In this document: positions 51,503 to 61,280 of the stretch, in pieces
Position numbering within the stretch: position 1 is the first letter of the stretch
Layout: every line of letters begins with the position of its first letter
Assembly: GCF_048270095.1 (NCBI RefSeq)
Contig: NZ_JBLWTL010000014.1
Span: 10,803 to 74,802, forward strand
DNA from: Maricaulis sp048270095
GTDB taxonomy: Bacteria; Pseudomonadota; Alphaproteobacteria; Caulobacterales; Maricaulaceae
Direction: 5' to 3'
Length of the DNA: 64,000 nucleotides
The notes under the pieces: generated by a model
Database searches by the model: none
Seen by the model: only the letters and a program-made list of their open reading frames with translations
Told to the model about the DNA's origin: nothing
Program-made: the position numbers and the translations under genes

Positions 51503-52900
51503 ATGGATCTGGAACAATATGGCCGCTGGGCCAAGCGGATTGCCGACTGGTCGGTGGACTATCTCTCCACCTTGCGTGATCGCCCGGTGCGGGCGCAGAC
51601 GCAGCCCGGCGATATCCTGCGCCAGCTCCCCGCCTCGCCGCCGGAAACGGCCGAGGCGATGGAGCAGATATTCGCCGATTTTGAACGCATCGTGCCCGAT
51701 GGCATGACGCATTGGCAGCATCCGCGCTTTTTCGCTTATTTCCCGGCCAATGCGGCGCCGGCCTCGATGCTGGCCGAACAGCTCACGGCGACCATGGCAG
51801 CGCAATGCATGCTGTGGCAGACCTCGCCGGCGGCGACGGAAATGGAAACCCGCATGGTCGACTGGATGCGTCAGGCGCTTGGCCTGCCGGAAGCCTTTCG
51901 CGGCGTCATCCAGGACAGCGCCTCCTCGGCCACTCTCGCCGCCATCCTGACCATGCGCGAACGCGCCCTCGCCTGGTCCGGCAATACCGCCGGGCTATCC
52001 GGCCAGCCCCGCCTGCGGATCTACGCCTCGGCCCAGGCGCATTCCTCAATCGACAAGGCGATCCGCATCGCCGGGATTGGCCAGGACAATCTGGTCAAGA
52101 TCGCCACCGATGACGATGACGCCATGCGCCCGGAGGCATTGACTGCCGCCATCGCTGCCGACCGCGCCGCCGGATATATGCCCGCCGGTATCGTGCTGTG
52201 CGTCGGTGGGACCTCGGTGGGCGCGTCCGACCCGATTGCCGCCATCCTGGATATCGCGGCGGCTGAAGGCCTCTACAGCCATGTTGACGCGGCCTGGGCG
52301 GGCTCGGCGATGATCTGTCCGGAAGTGCGCGAGATCTGGGCCGGGGTCGAAGGCGCCGATTCCATCGTCTTCAACCCGCACAAATGGCTCGGGGCGCAAT
52401 TTGATTGCTCGATCCAATTCCTTGCCGATCCGGGCCCGCAAGTGCGCACGCTCGGCCTGCGGCCGGATTACCTCGAAACCCCCGGCCTCGATGATGGCGG
52501 CGCGGAGGGCCTCGTCAATTACAGCGAATGGACCGTGCCGCTGGGGCGCCGCTTCCGGGCGCTCAAACTCTGGTTCCTGATCCGCGCCTACGGTCTGGAA
52601 GGCTTGCGCACCCGGATCCGCAATCACATCGCCTGGGCGCGCGAAGCGGAAGCGGCGATTGCCGCCCTGCCCGGCTTCAAGATCGTGACGCCGTGCCGCT
52701 TCTCGCTCTTCACCTTCCGCTATCAAGACGAGCCGGCAACGCGCGCATTGCTCGACCGCATCAATACCGACGGACGCACCTATCTGACCCAGACCGTGCA
52801 TGACGGCCAATTCGTCATCCGCTTCCAGGTCGGCCAGTTCGATTGCACCCGCAGCGACGTAATGATGGCCGTCGACATACTGGCCGAACTAGCGGCCTAA
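51503..52900 (+). CDS. PLP-dependent aromatic-amino-acid-type decarboxylase
   Basis: Group II decarboxylase family (aromatic-L-amino-acid, tyrosine, tryptophan or related). ATG 51503 is preferred over ATG 51491 because GGGGAAG precedes it at the right distance; it gives 465 residues. Visible: THWQHPRFFAYFPANAAPASM, IYASAQAHSSIDKA, HVDAAWAGSAM (Asp binding the PLP pyridine), and the Schiff-base Lys294 in FNPHKWLG. The substrate cannot be read from sequence. It overlaps the DUF2807 gene's stop by 4 bases. It is monocistronic after a gene-free stretch. Confidence 0.9.
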   Translation: MDLEQYGRWAKRIADWSVDYLSTLRDRPVRAQTQPGDILRQLPASPPETAEAMEQIFADFERIVPDGMTHWQHPRFFAYFPANAAPASMLAEQLTATMAAQCMLWQTSPAATEMETRMVDWMRQALGLPEAFRGVIQDSASSATLAAILTMRERALAWSGNTAGLSGQPRLRIYASAQAHSSIDKAIRIAGIGQDNLVKIATDDDDAMRPEALTAAIAADRAAGYMPAGIVLCVGGTSVGASDPIAAILDIAAAEGLYSHVDAAWAGSAMICPEVREIWAGVEGADSIVFNPHKWLGAQFDCSIQFLADPGPQVRTLGLRPDYLETPGLDDGGAEGLVNYSEWTVPLGRRFRALKLWFLIRAYGLEGLRTRIRNHIAWAREAEAAIAALPGFKIVTPCRFSLFTFRYQDEPATRALLDRINTDGRTYLTQTVHDGQFVIRFQVGQFDCTRSDVMMAVDILAELAA

Positions 52901-53538
52901 TTCCCGGTGTCGAACCGGACTACCCCGCCCATCGAGGACCGAGCCTCACGCTGCGCAGGCTCGCCAAATATCCGCACCGACGCACCGGTCGAGGCGCTCG
53001 CCTCGGCGCGCTCACTGGCAAAGACGCGGGCCTCGCCGCCGGTCGAGGAATCGATCTCCACCGACTGGCACACCAGGTCGCGCGCTCTCAGCACGCCGCC
53101 CGTCGACAGATCCAGATCGAGCCGGTCGCAGGTCCCGGAAAGCTGGACTTCGGCGCCGGTGCTGACCTCAACGGACAGCGCATCGGCGGCAATGCCCGAC
53201 ACGCTACCGGCGATGCCCCGATGAAAATCGAGCGCCTCAACGGCCGGCATCGTGACCCGCACCGTCAGATCAAGCCCGCGGCTTCGCTGGAATAGCCGTG
53301 TGCGCTGGCGCAAGGCGAGTTCATCGCCATCAACCTCGGCCTTGAGCCGATCGAAATCATCGGCATCGCCCTCAAGATTGACCGACCAAGTCTCGCCGAC
53401 CGTGACGACCAGCTGGTAACCGCCACCGGCATTGATGCTGTCAAAGCCAGTCAGGTCGAGTTGCTGGACATCCTCGGCGGCAGCAAGGCTCGCCGATAGT
53501 GTCGCGGCCGCGATGGCCGTCAAAACCAGATTGCGCAT
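52897..53538 (-). CDS. DUF2807 putative adhesin-head-like secreted protein
   Basis: The 213-residue product has a signal peptide (TLSASLAAAEDV) and the DUF2807/GIN-type repeat fold: GFDSINAGGGYQLVVTVG, then short beta repeats ending in (V/L)STG (VEVSTGAEVQL, LDLSTGGVLRA, IDSSTGGEARV, ASASTGASVRIF). The fold is a beta-solenoid found in many Gram-negative periplasmic or surface proteins; adhesin activity is unproven. It converges with the decarboxylase gene. It echoes, but is distinct from, the beta-repeat proteins at 30-35 kb. Confidence 0.82.
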   Translation of the reverse strand: MRNLVLTAIAAATLSASLAAAEDVQQLDLTGFDSINAGGGYQLVVTVGETWSVNLEGDADDFDRLKAEVDGDELALRQRTRLFQRSRGLDLTVRVTMPAVEALDFHRGIAGSVSGIAADALSVEVSTGAEVQLSGTCDRLDLDLSTGGVLRARDLVCQSVEIDSSTGGEARVFASERAEASASTGASVRIFGEPAQREARSSMGGVVRFDTGN

Positions 53539-53660
53539 ATTCGTCTCCCATCACACATCCATGCCGGGCAGCATAACGCCCTTCATCCATGATGCATGTG
53601 GGATTGTGATTGGATGCATCCCGGCGACAAAAAACGGCGGGGCCTGGCATACGGCCCGGA

Positions 53661-55289
53661 TCAGACCATCCGGCTCTGTTCAAGTGCGGCAGCGACGAAG
53701 CTGGCGAACAGCGGGTGCGGCTCGAACGGACGTGATTTCAGCTCGGGGTGGAATTGCACGCCGATAAACCAGGGATGGTCCTTGATCTCGACGATTTCGG
53801 GCAAAATACCGTCCGGCGACATGCCGGAGAAAATCAGGCCGGCCGCCTCAAGCTGTGGCTTGTACGCGATATTGACCTCATAGCGGTGCCGATGGCGCTC
53901 CTCGATATGGCTGGTGCCATAAATCTCGCGCACACGGCTACCCTCGGCCAGCACGGCCGGATAAGCGCCGAGCCGCATCGTGCCGCCCTTGTCGTCGGCC
54001 TCGGAACGGGTCTCGACCTCATTGCCGCGCGACCACTCGGTGAGCAGGCCGATCACGGGCTCGCCGCCCTCATTGATTTCGCTGGATGTCGCGTGTTCGA
54101 TGCCGGCCAGATCGCGCGCCGCCTCCAGCACCGCCATCTGCATGCCGTAGCAAATCCCGAAGAAGGGAATCTTGCGCTCGCGGGCAAAGCGCGCTGCAGC
54201 GACCTTGCCTTCGGCGCCGCGGCCGCCGAAGCCACCAGGCACCAGCACCGCGTGCACGTCCTCGAGGGGGGCGAACGGGTCGTCTTTCTCGAACTGCTCA
54301 CTGTCGAGCCATCTCAGCTTGACCTTGACGCCGTTGGCGATACCGCCATGAGCCAGCGCCTCGATCAGCGATTTATAGGCATCGAGCAGGCCAACATATT
54401 TGCCGACAATCCCGATCGTCACTTCGCCATCCGGTTCAGCGATCGTCTGGGAAATCCTGAGCCATTTGGTCAAATCCGGCTCCGGCGCGTCGCCAATGCC
54501 GAAGCAACGCAGGACTTCGCTGTCGAGACCTTCCTTGTGGTATGCCAGCGGCACGTCATACAGCGACGCCGCGTCCATACCCTCGATGACCGCGCTCTCG
54601 CGAACATTGCAGAACTGGCCGATCTTGCGCTTGTCCCCGGGCGGGATCGGCATTTCACAGCGGCAGAGCAGGATATCGGGCTGGATGCCGATCGAGCGCA
54701 ATTCCTTGACCGAGTGCTGGGTCGGCTTCGTCTTCATTTCGCCGGCCACCTTGATGAAGGGCAGCAAGGTGACATGGACGAAGACAGCGCGCTCATGGCC
54801 AAGCTCCTGGCCGAGCTGGCGGATCGCCTCGAAGAAAGGCAGGCCCTCGATATCCCCGACCGTGCCGCCAATCTCGCACAGCACGAAATCGGCATCGCCG
54901 GCGTCAGACAGGACGAATTGCTTGATGATGTCAGTGACGTGCGGGATGACCTGCACGGTCGCGCCGAGATAATCCCCGCGCCGCTCGCGCTCGATGATGC
55001 GCTGATAGACGCGCCCGGTGGTGATATTGTCAGACTGGCTTGCGGGAACGCCGGTAAAGCGTTCGTAGTGACCCAGGTCGAGGTCGGTTTCGGCGCCGTC
55101 ATCCGTCACATAGCATTCGCCATGCTGATAAGGCGACATCGTGCCGGGATCGACATTGAGATAGGGGTCGAGCTTGCGCAGACGCACGGAATAGCCGCGT
55201 GCTTGCAGCAAGGCGCCAAGGGCGGCGGAAGCGAGGCCTTTTCCGAGCGAGGAGACCACGCCGCCGGTGATGAAGATATATCGCGGCAT
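53661..55289 (-). CDS. pyrG: CTP synthase
   Basis: It makes CTP from UTP, glutamine and ATP. ATG 55289 gives 542 residues. The synthetase domain has ITGGVVSSLGKGLASAALG, DPYLNVDPGTMSPYQHGECYVTDDG, and CEIGGTVGDIE. The glutaminase domain has FFGICYGMQMAVLEAAR (catalytic Cys; Tyr replaces the more common Leu, a known variant) and QFHPELKSRP with the catalytic His-Glu. It follows secG, the conserved tpiA-secG-pyrG order of alphaproteobacteria. Confidence 0.97.
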   Translation of the reverse strand: MPRYIFITGGVVSSLGKGLASAALGALLQARGYSVRLRKLDPYLNVDPGTMSPYQHGECYVTDDGAETDLDLGHYERFTGVPASQSDNITTGRVYQRIIERERRGDYLGATVQVIPHVTDIIKQFVLSDAGDADFVLCEIGGTVGDIEGLPFFEAIRQLGQELGHERAVFVHVTLLPFIKVAGEMKTKPTQHSVKELRSIGIQPDILLCRCEMPIPPGDKRKIGQFCNVRESAVIEGMDAASLYDVPLAYHKEGLDSEVLRCFGIGDAPEPDLTKWLRISQTIAEPDGEVTIGIVGKYVGLLDAYKSLIEALAHGGIANGVKVKLRWLDSEQFEKDDPFAPLEDVHAVLVPGGFGGRGAEGKVAAARFARERKIPFFGICYGMQMAVLEAARDLAGIEHATSSEINEGGEPVIGLLTEWSRGNEVETRSEADDKGGTMRLGAYPAVLAEGSRVREIYGTSHIEERHRHRYEVNIAYKPQLEAAGLIFSGMSPDGILPEIVEIKDHPWFIGVQFHPELKSRPFEPHPLFASFVAAALEQSRMV

Positions 55290-55363
55290 GGGCAATCTGC
55301 CTATCGGAGATTCGTGCGTCCCGAAAGGCGCAATTTCAAATTTGACTGTGGATTTCGTTCGGC

Positions 55364-55687
55364 TCAGCCGTCGGTCGGAACGCCATCGGAGGGCTCGTCA
55401 TCGGCCGGGAGGTCGGGCAAGACAGCATCAGCATTGCGCTCAAACACGCTCTGGCCCTCGGAATTCACCCCGACCACGACAGCCAGCAAAATGGAATTGC
55501 CGATAAAAATCGCGCCGAGGATCATCGTCGTCCGCGTCAGGGCGCTGGCCGCACCGCGACCGCTCATCATCCCACCGCCCGCGCCGCCGCCAACACCGAG
55601 CGCGCCGCCCTCGGATTGTTGCAGCAGAATCACTGCCACCAGGGCAATCGCCACCAGGAGTTGGATGATCAGAAGCACGTTTGTCAT
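55364..55687 (-). CDS. secG: Preprotein translocase subunit SecG
   Basis: SecG assists SecYE protein export. The 107-residue product has two membrane helices: VLLIIQLLVAIALVAVILLQQ and, after the Gly-rich loop (GGALGVGGGAGGGMMSGRGAAS), ILGAIFIGNSILLAVVVGV. The LQQSEGG and GRGAASALTRTT segments are family signatures. It lies between the pseudo-receiver gene and pyrG. Confidence 0.93.
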   Translation of the reverse strand: MTNVLLIIQLLVAIALVAVILLQQSEGGALGVGGGAGGGMMSGRGAASALTRTTMILGAIFIGNSILLAVVVGVNSEGQSVFERNADAVLPDLPADDEPSDGVPTDG

Positions 55688-55754
55688 GGATACCGCCTGA
55701 GATTTGGGTTTTGCCCTGCAGACATGGCCCCCGGCCCGCCCGCATGCAACCCGG

Positions 55755-56816
55755 TCACATGGCGGCGCGTTTTATACCAGCACCGGCAGCTTGGCCAGTA
55801 TCGTCTGCCGTAGCATCTGCGTCCCCGGCATCCTTGGCTTTGGCCGCTTCGATCTGGGCCCGGATCCGCTCATCGGCCGACCGGGTCTGCAGGCGAACCC
55901 GCAGATTGGCCACGGTCCGCTCGATTTCATCCTTCGAGCGCTCGAGCGATTCGCCATTGGCGTAGGCAGCATAGGTCGCCATCGACAATTCCTTGATCAG
56001 CTGGAGGGTCCGCCGCGGGGCGCCCGTACCATCGCCCAGCGAGGCGATCTGATCGATCAATGCGGCGGCAACTTCAGCGGCCTCACTGCGAGACGCCTTG
56101 ACCATCTGGACCCGCAATTCGCGGGCGGTCCGTGCCATGTCCACGACATCGAGACGTACCGTCATCGCACTGTTTTCCGGCTTTGTGAGCTGGATTTCGA
56201 CGGATATCACGATGCGCATTGCCAAGCGCCGGAGGCGCTCGGCGATGATCACATCCTTGGCCTCGCGGGCCCAGCTGCTGGCCCGGTCAATTGCAGCATC
56301 ATCGCCATTCACGATCGCCTGCAGGAAATTAGGAACGGTGAGCGGCTGCGTGTCGGAATCACGGTCCGTGCTCTTGCGGCGGTCGGGTCCGATATAATCG
56401 CTGGTGACGATGAAATCCTTGCGATCACGGATAAGGGTCCGCACGCGCTCGGCCGCAAACATGGTCGAGAAAGGCCGCACAATGACATCATCGGCACCGC
56501 ACTCGATGGCCCGGCGGATATGGGTTGTGTCCCGGCTCCAGGTCGTCAGCAAGATCACCACAAACGGATTGCGGCCCAGATCACTGCGCCGGATACTGCG
56601 AACCAGTCTGAAAATGTCGGCATCCGTCGCACTGCTTTCGGCGACAACCAGCGCTGGTGCGGTCTCCGACAGAGCGGACTTGAATTCGGTCAGGCTTGAA
56701 ACACACTCGATCTTGCGGAAGCCCATTTCGAACAGCGCATAGCGCGAGGTGCGCTGGTTGACGTGCACCGGATCAAACAGGAGAACTGAGGCTCTGGCAT
56801 AGTCGACTTCACTCAT
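55755..56816 (-). CDS. Receiver-like protein lacking the phospho-acceptor Asp
   Basis: ATG 56816 gives 353 residues. The N-terminal 125 residues have the CheY-like receiver pattern (VLLFDPVHVNQRTSRYALFEMGF, then VVAESSATD, LLTTWSRDT and DDVIVRPFS), but the strand that should end in the phospho-Asp reads VVAES, with Glu in its place. One of the paired acidic residues at the first strand is missing, and the conserved Lys is Arg (VRPF). A DYIGPDRR linker, common in alphaproteobacterial signalling proteins, leads to a long alpha-helical C-terminal half (IAERLRRLAMRIVISVEIQL ... RVRLQTRSADER). A protein-binding, phosphorylation-independent role is likely. It sits between tpiA and secG. Confidence 0.75.
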   Translation of the reverse strand: MSEVDYARASVLLFDPVHVNQRTSRYALFEMGFRKIECVSSLTEFKSALSETAPALVVAESSATDADIFRLVRSIRRSDLGRNPFVVILLTTWSRDTTHIRRAIECGADDVIVRPFSTMFAAERVRTLIRDRKDFIVTSDYIGPDRRKSTDRDSDTQPLTVPNFLQAIVNGDDAAIDRASSWAREAKDVIIAERLRRLAMRIVISVEIQLTKPENSAMTVRLDVVDMARTARELRVQMVKASRSEAAEVAAALIDQIASLGDGTGAPRRTLQLIKELSMATYAAYANGESLERSKDEIERTVANLRVRLQTRSADERIRAQIEAAKAKDAGDADATADDTGQAAGAGIKRAAM

Positions 56817-56890
56817 GCGCCGTGTGCTCCCGGACAATGCTTCAGTACGTCAATCTGATGGCATCATTACGGGAATAGGTTTCAATCCAC

Positions 56891-57640
56891 TTACCGCACT
56901 GCGCATCCATGGATTGCAGCGGTGATAATGGCCGCAAACGGATCGACATCCAGGCTGGCGCCACCCACCAGCGCACCATCAACATCATCGAGCGCCATGA
57001 GCTCGCCTGCATTGCCAGGTTTGACCGATCCGCCATAGATCACGCGGGTTCCGGCCGGGTCCGGCAATTGCGTCCGGATATGAGCGTGCATCTGCGCCAC
57101 ATCCGATGGCGATGCGGTCAGCCCGGTCCCGATCGCCCAGACCGGCTCATAAGCTATGACCAAAACCGCCGCATCCGCCGGCAGCGATGCGCTCAATTGC
57201 GCTCCGACAATATCGAAGGCCTCGCCGGCCTCACGCTGTTCCCGCGTTTCGCCGACACAGATGATTGGAATGAGGCCGGCCGCGAGGGCCGATTGCGCCT
57301 TGCTCCTGACCAGGGTTGATGTTTCACCATGGTCGGCGCGGCGCTCGGAATGCCCCAGAATCACATATTCGGCGCCGGCATCACGCACCATCGCAGCGGA
57401 CACATCACCGGTATGGGCGCCCGAAGAATGGGCATGGCAATCCTGCGCGCCGACGAATATGGCAGCGTTGGCGCATCGCTCGGCGACCGGTGCCAGTAAG
57501 GTTGCCGGCGGACAAATCAGCACATCGACCCCGGCGGCCACCGCAGTGGCCGCATGGGGCGCCAGTTGCTCAAAGAACACCAGGTCGGACCGCTGGCCAT
57601 GCATCTTCCAATTTCCGGCAATCATCATGCGTCGTGGCAT
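56891..57640 (-). CDS. tpiA: Triosephosphate isomerase
   Basis: It interconverts dihydroxyacetone phosphate and glyceraldehyde 3-phosphate. ATG 57640 gives 249 residues with GNWKMHG (catalytic Lys), AQDCHAHSSGAHTGDVSA, VILGHSERR (catalytic His), AYEPVWAIGTG (catalytic Glu) and YGGSVKPGNAGEL. The frame is open upstream, but the MPRRMMIAGNWKM start fits. It is divergent from ppiD. Confidence 0.97.
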   Translation of the reverse strand: MPRRMMIAGNWKMHGQRSDLVFFEQLAPHAATAVAAGVDVLICPPATLLAPVAERCANAAIFVGAQDCHAHSSGAHTGDVSAAMVRDAGAEYVILGHSERRADHGETSTLVRSKAQSALAAGLIPIICVGETREQREAGEAFDIVGAQLSASLPADAAVLVIAYEPVWAIGTGLTASPSDVAQMHAHIRTQLPDPAGTRVIYGGSVKPGNAGELMALDDVDGALVGGASLDVDPFAAIITAAIHGCAVR

Positions 57641-57819
57641 ATCGCCCCCCATTTCTCCCGGCGCGTCGACACCCGTATTGAACGCAGGAGTAAGCCGCAA
57701 CCCGCCTTGCGGCAATCTTGCGCCGCTGCAATTGCCGATGGCACAGCCGCTGATGCTTGCGACAGGGAATCTGCGCCGTTACCTTGCGGCCATTGCTTTC
57801 CAGAGGCCCTGCCAAATCC

Positions 57820-59754
57820 ATGCTGACAAATTTTCGCGCATTCGCCCAATCGCCCTTCGCGCTGGTGATCATCGTTCTCCTCGTTCTGGGCTTTGCCCTC
57901 TACGGGGTGGGCGGCATATTCACCGGAAGCGGCACGGCCGTTGTCGTGGTTGGCAATGAGCAGATCAGCCAGCGTGAACTGGCGCAGGCCTTCGAGCGCG
58001 AAATGCAGGGTGTACAGGAACAAAACCCCGAACTGACCCGCGAGCAGGCCCTGCAAGCCGGTCTCGGCGACCAGGTGCTGCAGCGCCTCATCGTGCAGGC
58101 CGCCTTTTTCGCCAAGGCTCGCGAACTGGGTCTGGTGACTTCCGACCGGGCGTTGAGCACTGAATTGCGCAATTATGAGGCCTTCCTCAACCCGGTAACC
58201 GGCGCGTTCGATACCACGCTCTATCGCAGTACGCTTCAGAATGCGCGTTTTGCACCGGCTGAATTCGAACGTTCGATCACTGAAGGCATGACCCGCGCGC
58301 AACTAGCCGGCGCGCTCACCGCGGGTGATCTGAACCCAACCATCATGGCGGGCACGCGTTATCTGGTGGAGCAGGAGCAGCGCCGAATCCGCGCCCTGAT
58401 TCTCGATGCGTCCGAAGCCGATGCGATTGAAGACCCGACCGATGAGCAATTGCAGGCTTTCATCGACGCCAATCCCGATCAGGTCGACCAGCTCGGCCTG
58501 CCCGTCTTCACCGCACCGGAATTCCGGGCGATCACCATCGTCCGCTTCCGGCTGGAGGATTACATTCTCGATGTCGATGTCGATGAATCGGTTTTGCGTG
58601 AAACCTATGAATACCAGGTCGAGAACGGGGTGCTCGGCACCCCGGCACAACGCAGCTTTGTCCAGCTCATCACGCCGGATGAAACCACCGCCGGGCAGGT
58701 CGCAGAGCGGCTGGCCGCTGGCGAATCGGCTGAGGCGATCGCCGCTGAACTCGGCCTCGACACCCCACTGAGCCAGACCGATGCGCAGGCCTATCAGGTC
58801 CCGGACAGCCGGCTGGCGACCGCGATTTTTGACATGGCCGATGGCGAAACCGGCGCGGTCGAAGGCAGTTTCGGCTGGTCGGCGATCCAGATCACCGCCG
58901 CCACGGACGCCACCGTGCCAAGCTTCGAAGACCAGCTCGATGCGCTGCGTACCGAAGCGGCGCGCGCCGAGGCCACCAATACGATGTATGACGCCATGGC
59001 CGCCTTCGAACAGGAGCGTTCCAATGGCGCGACCCTGGAGGACGCCGCACAGCGAGCCGGTGTGCCGCTGGAAGCCTATGTCCCGCTCGATCAATATGCA
59101 CGGGCCCAGGATGGCGAGATTGATTTCCAACGCTTCCAGGCGCTGGCCTCGGATGTGCTGCGCGTTGCCTTTGAGCAATTTGCCGGCTTTGCCATCAATC
59201 TCGAGCAATACAATGAAACCGACTGGTTCACCCTGCGGGTCGACGACATCATTCCGTCCCAGCCGCGCGACCTGGCCGATGTCCGCGAGGAGGCCGAAGC
59301 CATCTGGCGTGCAGCAGAAGCCGATACCCAACTGCAGGCCCGCGCTGACGAGGCTCTGGTACAGCTCCAGGCCGGCGACGATATGGACATGGTTGTCCTG
59401 ACCTCCGGGGGGCGTATCGAGACCTCGACGCTGAAGCGTGACGAGACCGCTGGCAGTTTCGCCGCTCATATCGTCGGCCAGGCCTTTGGCCTCAACCCTG
59501 GCGAGCCGGCCATGGCTGTCCGCCGCGGCGGCGGTCCACACATGATCATCATCGTCGACGAGATCATCCCGTCCGACCTGACCCGCGCGGGCCTGGGCGA
59601 AGTCGAGCAGCGCGCTGGCACAATCGCCGCCGAGATCAATGATGACATCCTGGTCTCGGCCCAGACCGCCCTGCTGAGTGAGTACGAGATTGATGGCAGC
59701 TCGGTCGACCAGCGTCTGCGTGCAGCCGCTCTGGGCCAGACCGAAACGCCGTGA
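57820..59754 (+). CDS. PpiD-like membrane peptidyl-prolyl isomerase
   Basis: PpiD/SurA-like proteins assist folding of exported proteins at the inner membrane. ATG 57820 gives 644 residues: one N-terminal helix (FALVIIVLLVLGFALYGVGGIF), a SurA-N-like chaperone region (about 40-250) with LGDQVLQRLIVQAAF and QNARFAPAEFERSITEGM, and a central parvulin-like region (RSFVQLITPDETTAGQVAERLAAGES ... FGWSAIQI). The parvulin active-site residues are poorly conserved, as in many PpiD proteins. Its stop overlaps the trpE start (TGATG). The tpiA / ppiD-trpE divergent pair is common in alphaproteobacteria. Confidence 0.88.
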   Translation: MLTNFRAFAQSPFALVIIVLLVLGFALYGVGGIFTGSGTAVVVVGNEQISQRELAQAFEREMQGVQEQNPELTREQALQAGLGDQVLQRLIVQAAFFAKARELGLVTSDRALSTELRNYEAFLNPVTGAFDTTLYRSTLQNARFAPAEFERSITEGMTRAQLAGALTAGDLNPTIMAGTRYLVEQEQRRIRALILDASEADAIEDPTDEQLQAFIDANPDQVDQLGLPVFTAPEFRAITIVRFRLEDYILDVDVDESVLRETYEYQVENGVLGTPAQRSFVQLITPDETTAGQVAERLAAGESAEAIAAELGLDTPLSQTDAQAYQVPDSRLATAIFDMADGETGAVEGSFGWSAIQITAATDATVPSFEDQLDALRTEAARAEATNTMYDAMAAFEQERSNGATLEDAAQRAGVPLEAYVPLDQYARAQDGEIDFQRFQALASDVLRVAFEQFAGFAINLEQYNETDWFTLRVDDIIPSQPRDLADVREEAEAIWRAAEADTQLQARADEALVQLQAGDDMDMVVLTSGGRIETSTLKRDETAGSFAAHIVGQAFGLNPGEPAMAVRRGGGPHMIIIVDEIIPSDLTRAGLGEVEQRAGTIAAEINDDILVSAQTALLSEYEIDGSSVDQRLRAAALGQTETP

Positions 59755-61280
59755 TGGCGGCGCCTCGAAGCCGGACCAGCCCGGACTTTGCGGCCGTCGA
59801 GGCTCGTCTCGGCACCGGCGAGCCGGTCATTCTGCAGGCTCGCAAGCCAGATGACCTGCTGACCCCGGTCGCGGCTTACCTCAAACTCGCCCAGGCGGAT
59901 GGACATGCCTGCCTGCTGGAATCCGTCGAGGGCGGTGCCTGGCGCGGCCGCTATTCGGCGATCGGGCTCGACCCGGACCTGATCTGGCAATGCCGCGAAG
60001 GAGTCGCCAGCGAAGCGCGGGGGCCCGCTATCGAGGCGCGGCAATTCACCAAGCTTGATGCCGAGCCGATGACCGCCCTGCGCGCCGTCATCGAGGATGC
60101 CCATTGCGCCCTGCCCGAAGGCGCGCCGTCGATTGCCGCCGGCCTGTTTGGCTATGTCGGCTATGACATGGTTCGCTATCTGGAGAGACTGCCCGAGAAC
60201 GCCGCGCCGGACCCACTCGGCACGCCGGAAGCCTGCCTGATCCGTCCGCGCACCGTGGTCGTGTTCGACGCCCTCAAACAGGAAATCCAGGTCTATTGCA
60301 CGATCCGTTGTGCGCCCGGCGAGACAGCCCGCGCGGCCTATGACGCGGCGGCAGATCGGCTGCAGGCAACACTGGATATCCTGGCCGGCCCGCTGCCTGA
60401 AATCGCCGCGCCGTCCGGCAAGAGCGGTGAGATCAGCTCCAATCAGAGCGAGGCGCAATATCGCGCGGCGGTCGACAAGGCCCGCACCTATATCCGCGAG
60501 GGCGATGCCTTCCAGATTGTGCCGAGCCAGCGTTTTTCGACGCCCTTCAGCGATGATTCCTTCTGGCTTTATCGATCGCTTCGCCGCCTCAACCCCTCGC
60601 CTTTCCTGTTCTATTTCCGCATGGACGGGTTCGAGATTGCCGGCTCCAGTCCGGAAATCCTGGTGCGGCTACGCGATAATACCGTGACGATACGGCCCAT
60701 CGCCGGCACACGGCCCCGCGGTGCGACCCCGGCTGAGGATGACGCGCTGGAAGCCGATTTGCTGGCCGATCCCAAGGAGCGGTCTGAACATTTGATGCTG
60801 CTCGATCTGGGCCGCAATGATGTCGGCCGGATCGCCAAGCCGGGCAGCGTGCGCATCACCTCGCGCGAGAATGTCGAGCGCTATAGCCATGTGATGCACA
60901 TCGTCTCCAATGTCGAAGGCGATCTGGCCGAGGGCGAGGACGCCGTTTCGGCGCTGTTTGCCGGCTTTCCGGCGGGCACCGTCTCGGGGGCGCCGAAAGT
61001 GCGGGCGATGGAGATTATCGACGAGCTGGAGCCGCACCGGCGCGGCATTTATGCCGGCGCTGTGGGCTATTTCAGCGCCGATGGCGGCATGGACACCTGC
61101 ATCGCCCTGCGCACCGCGGTGATCAAGGATGGTCGTATGCATGTCCAGGCCGGCGCCGGTGTCGTGCTCGATTCGGATCCGGAAACGGAACGCGTCGAGA
61201 CCGTCAACAAGGCGATGGCGCTGTTCCGCGCTGCCGAGGATGCGGTGCGCGATAATGGCGGGCCTTCAGGGGGCGATTGA
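59754..61280 (+). CDS. trpE: Anthranilate synthase component I
   Basis: TrpE makes anthranilate from chorismate and ammonia in tryptophan synthesis. ATG 59754 overlaps the ppiD stop (a GTG one codon earlier also works) and gives 508 residues. The chorismate-binding domain has PSQRFSTPFSDD, IAGTRPRGATP, LLDLGRNDVGRIA, HVMHIVSNVEGDL and FPAGTVSGAPKVRAMEIIDELE. ESVEGGAWRGRYSAIG (about 62-77) is the N-terminal Trp-feedback site region. It converges with a deacetylase gene, and trpG follows about 1.1 kb downstream. Confidence 0.96.
   Translation: MAAPRSRTSPDFAAVEARLGTGEPVILQARKPDDLLTPVAAYLKLAQADGHACLLESVEGGAWRGRYSAIGLDPDLIWQCREGVASEARGPAIEARQFTKLDAEPMTALRAVIEDAHCALPEGAPSIAAGLFGYVGYDMVRYLERLPENAAPDPLGTPEACLIRPRTVVVFDALKQEIQVYCTIRCAPGETARAAYDAAADRLQATLDILAGPLPEIAAPSGKSGEISSNQSEAQYRAAVDKARTYIREGDAFQIVPSQRFSTPFSDDSFWLYRSLRRLNPSPFLFYFRMDGFEIAGSSPEILVRLRDNTVTIRPIAGTRPRGATPAEDDALEADLLADPKERSEHLMLLDLGRNDVGRIAKPGSVRITSRENVERYSHVMHIVSNVEGDLAEGEDAVSALFAGFPAGTVSGAPKVRAMEIIDELEPHRRGIYAGAVGYFSADGGMDTCIALRTAVIKDGRMHVQAGAGVVLDSDPETERVETVNKAMALFRAAEDAVRDNGGPSGGD

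Noticed and set aside
51341..51805. A 154-codon minus-strand frame before the decarboxylase
   Set aside because: Most of it overlaps the decarboxylase 5' end antisense; it has no start signal and its composition is that of a mirror frame.
53748..55700. A 650-codon open frame opposite pyrG and secG
   Set aside because: It is antisense to two unmistakable core genes and contains no domain pattern.
58303..59541. A 412-codon minus-strand frame opposite ppiD
   Set aside because: It is a mirror frame; the PpiD-like product on the plus strand has helix, start overlap and operon context.
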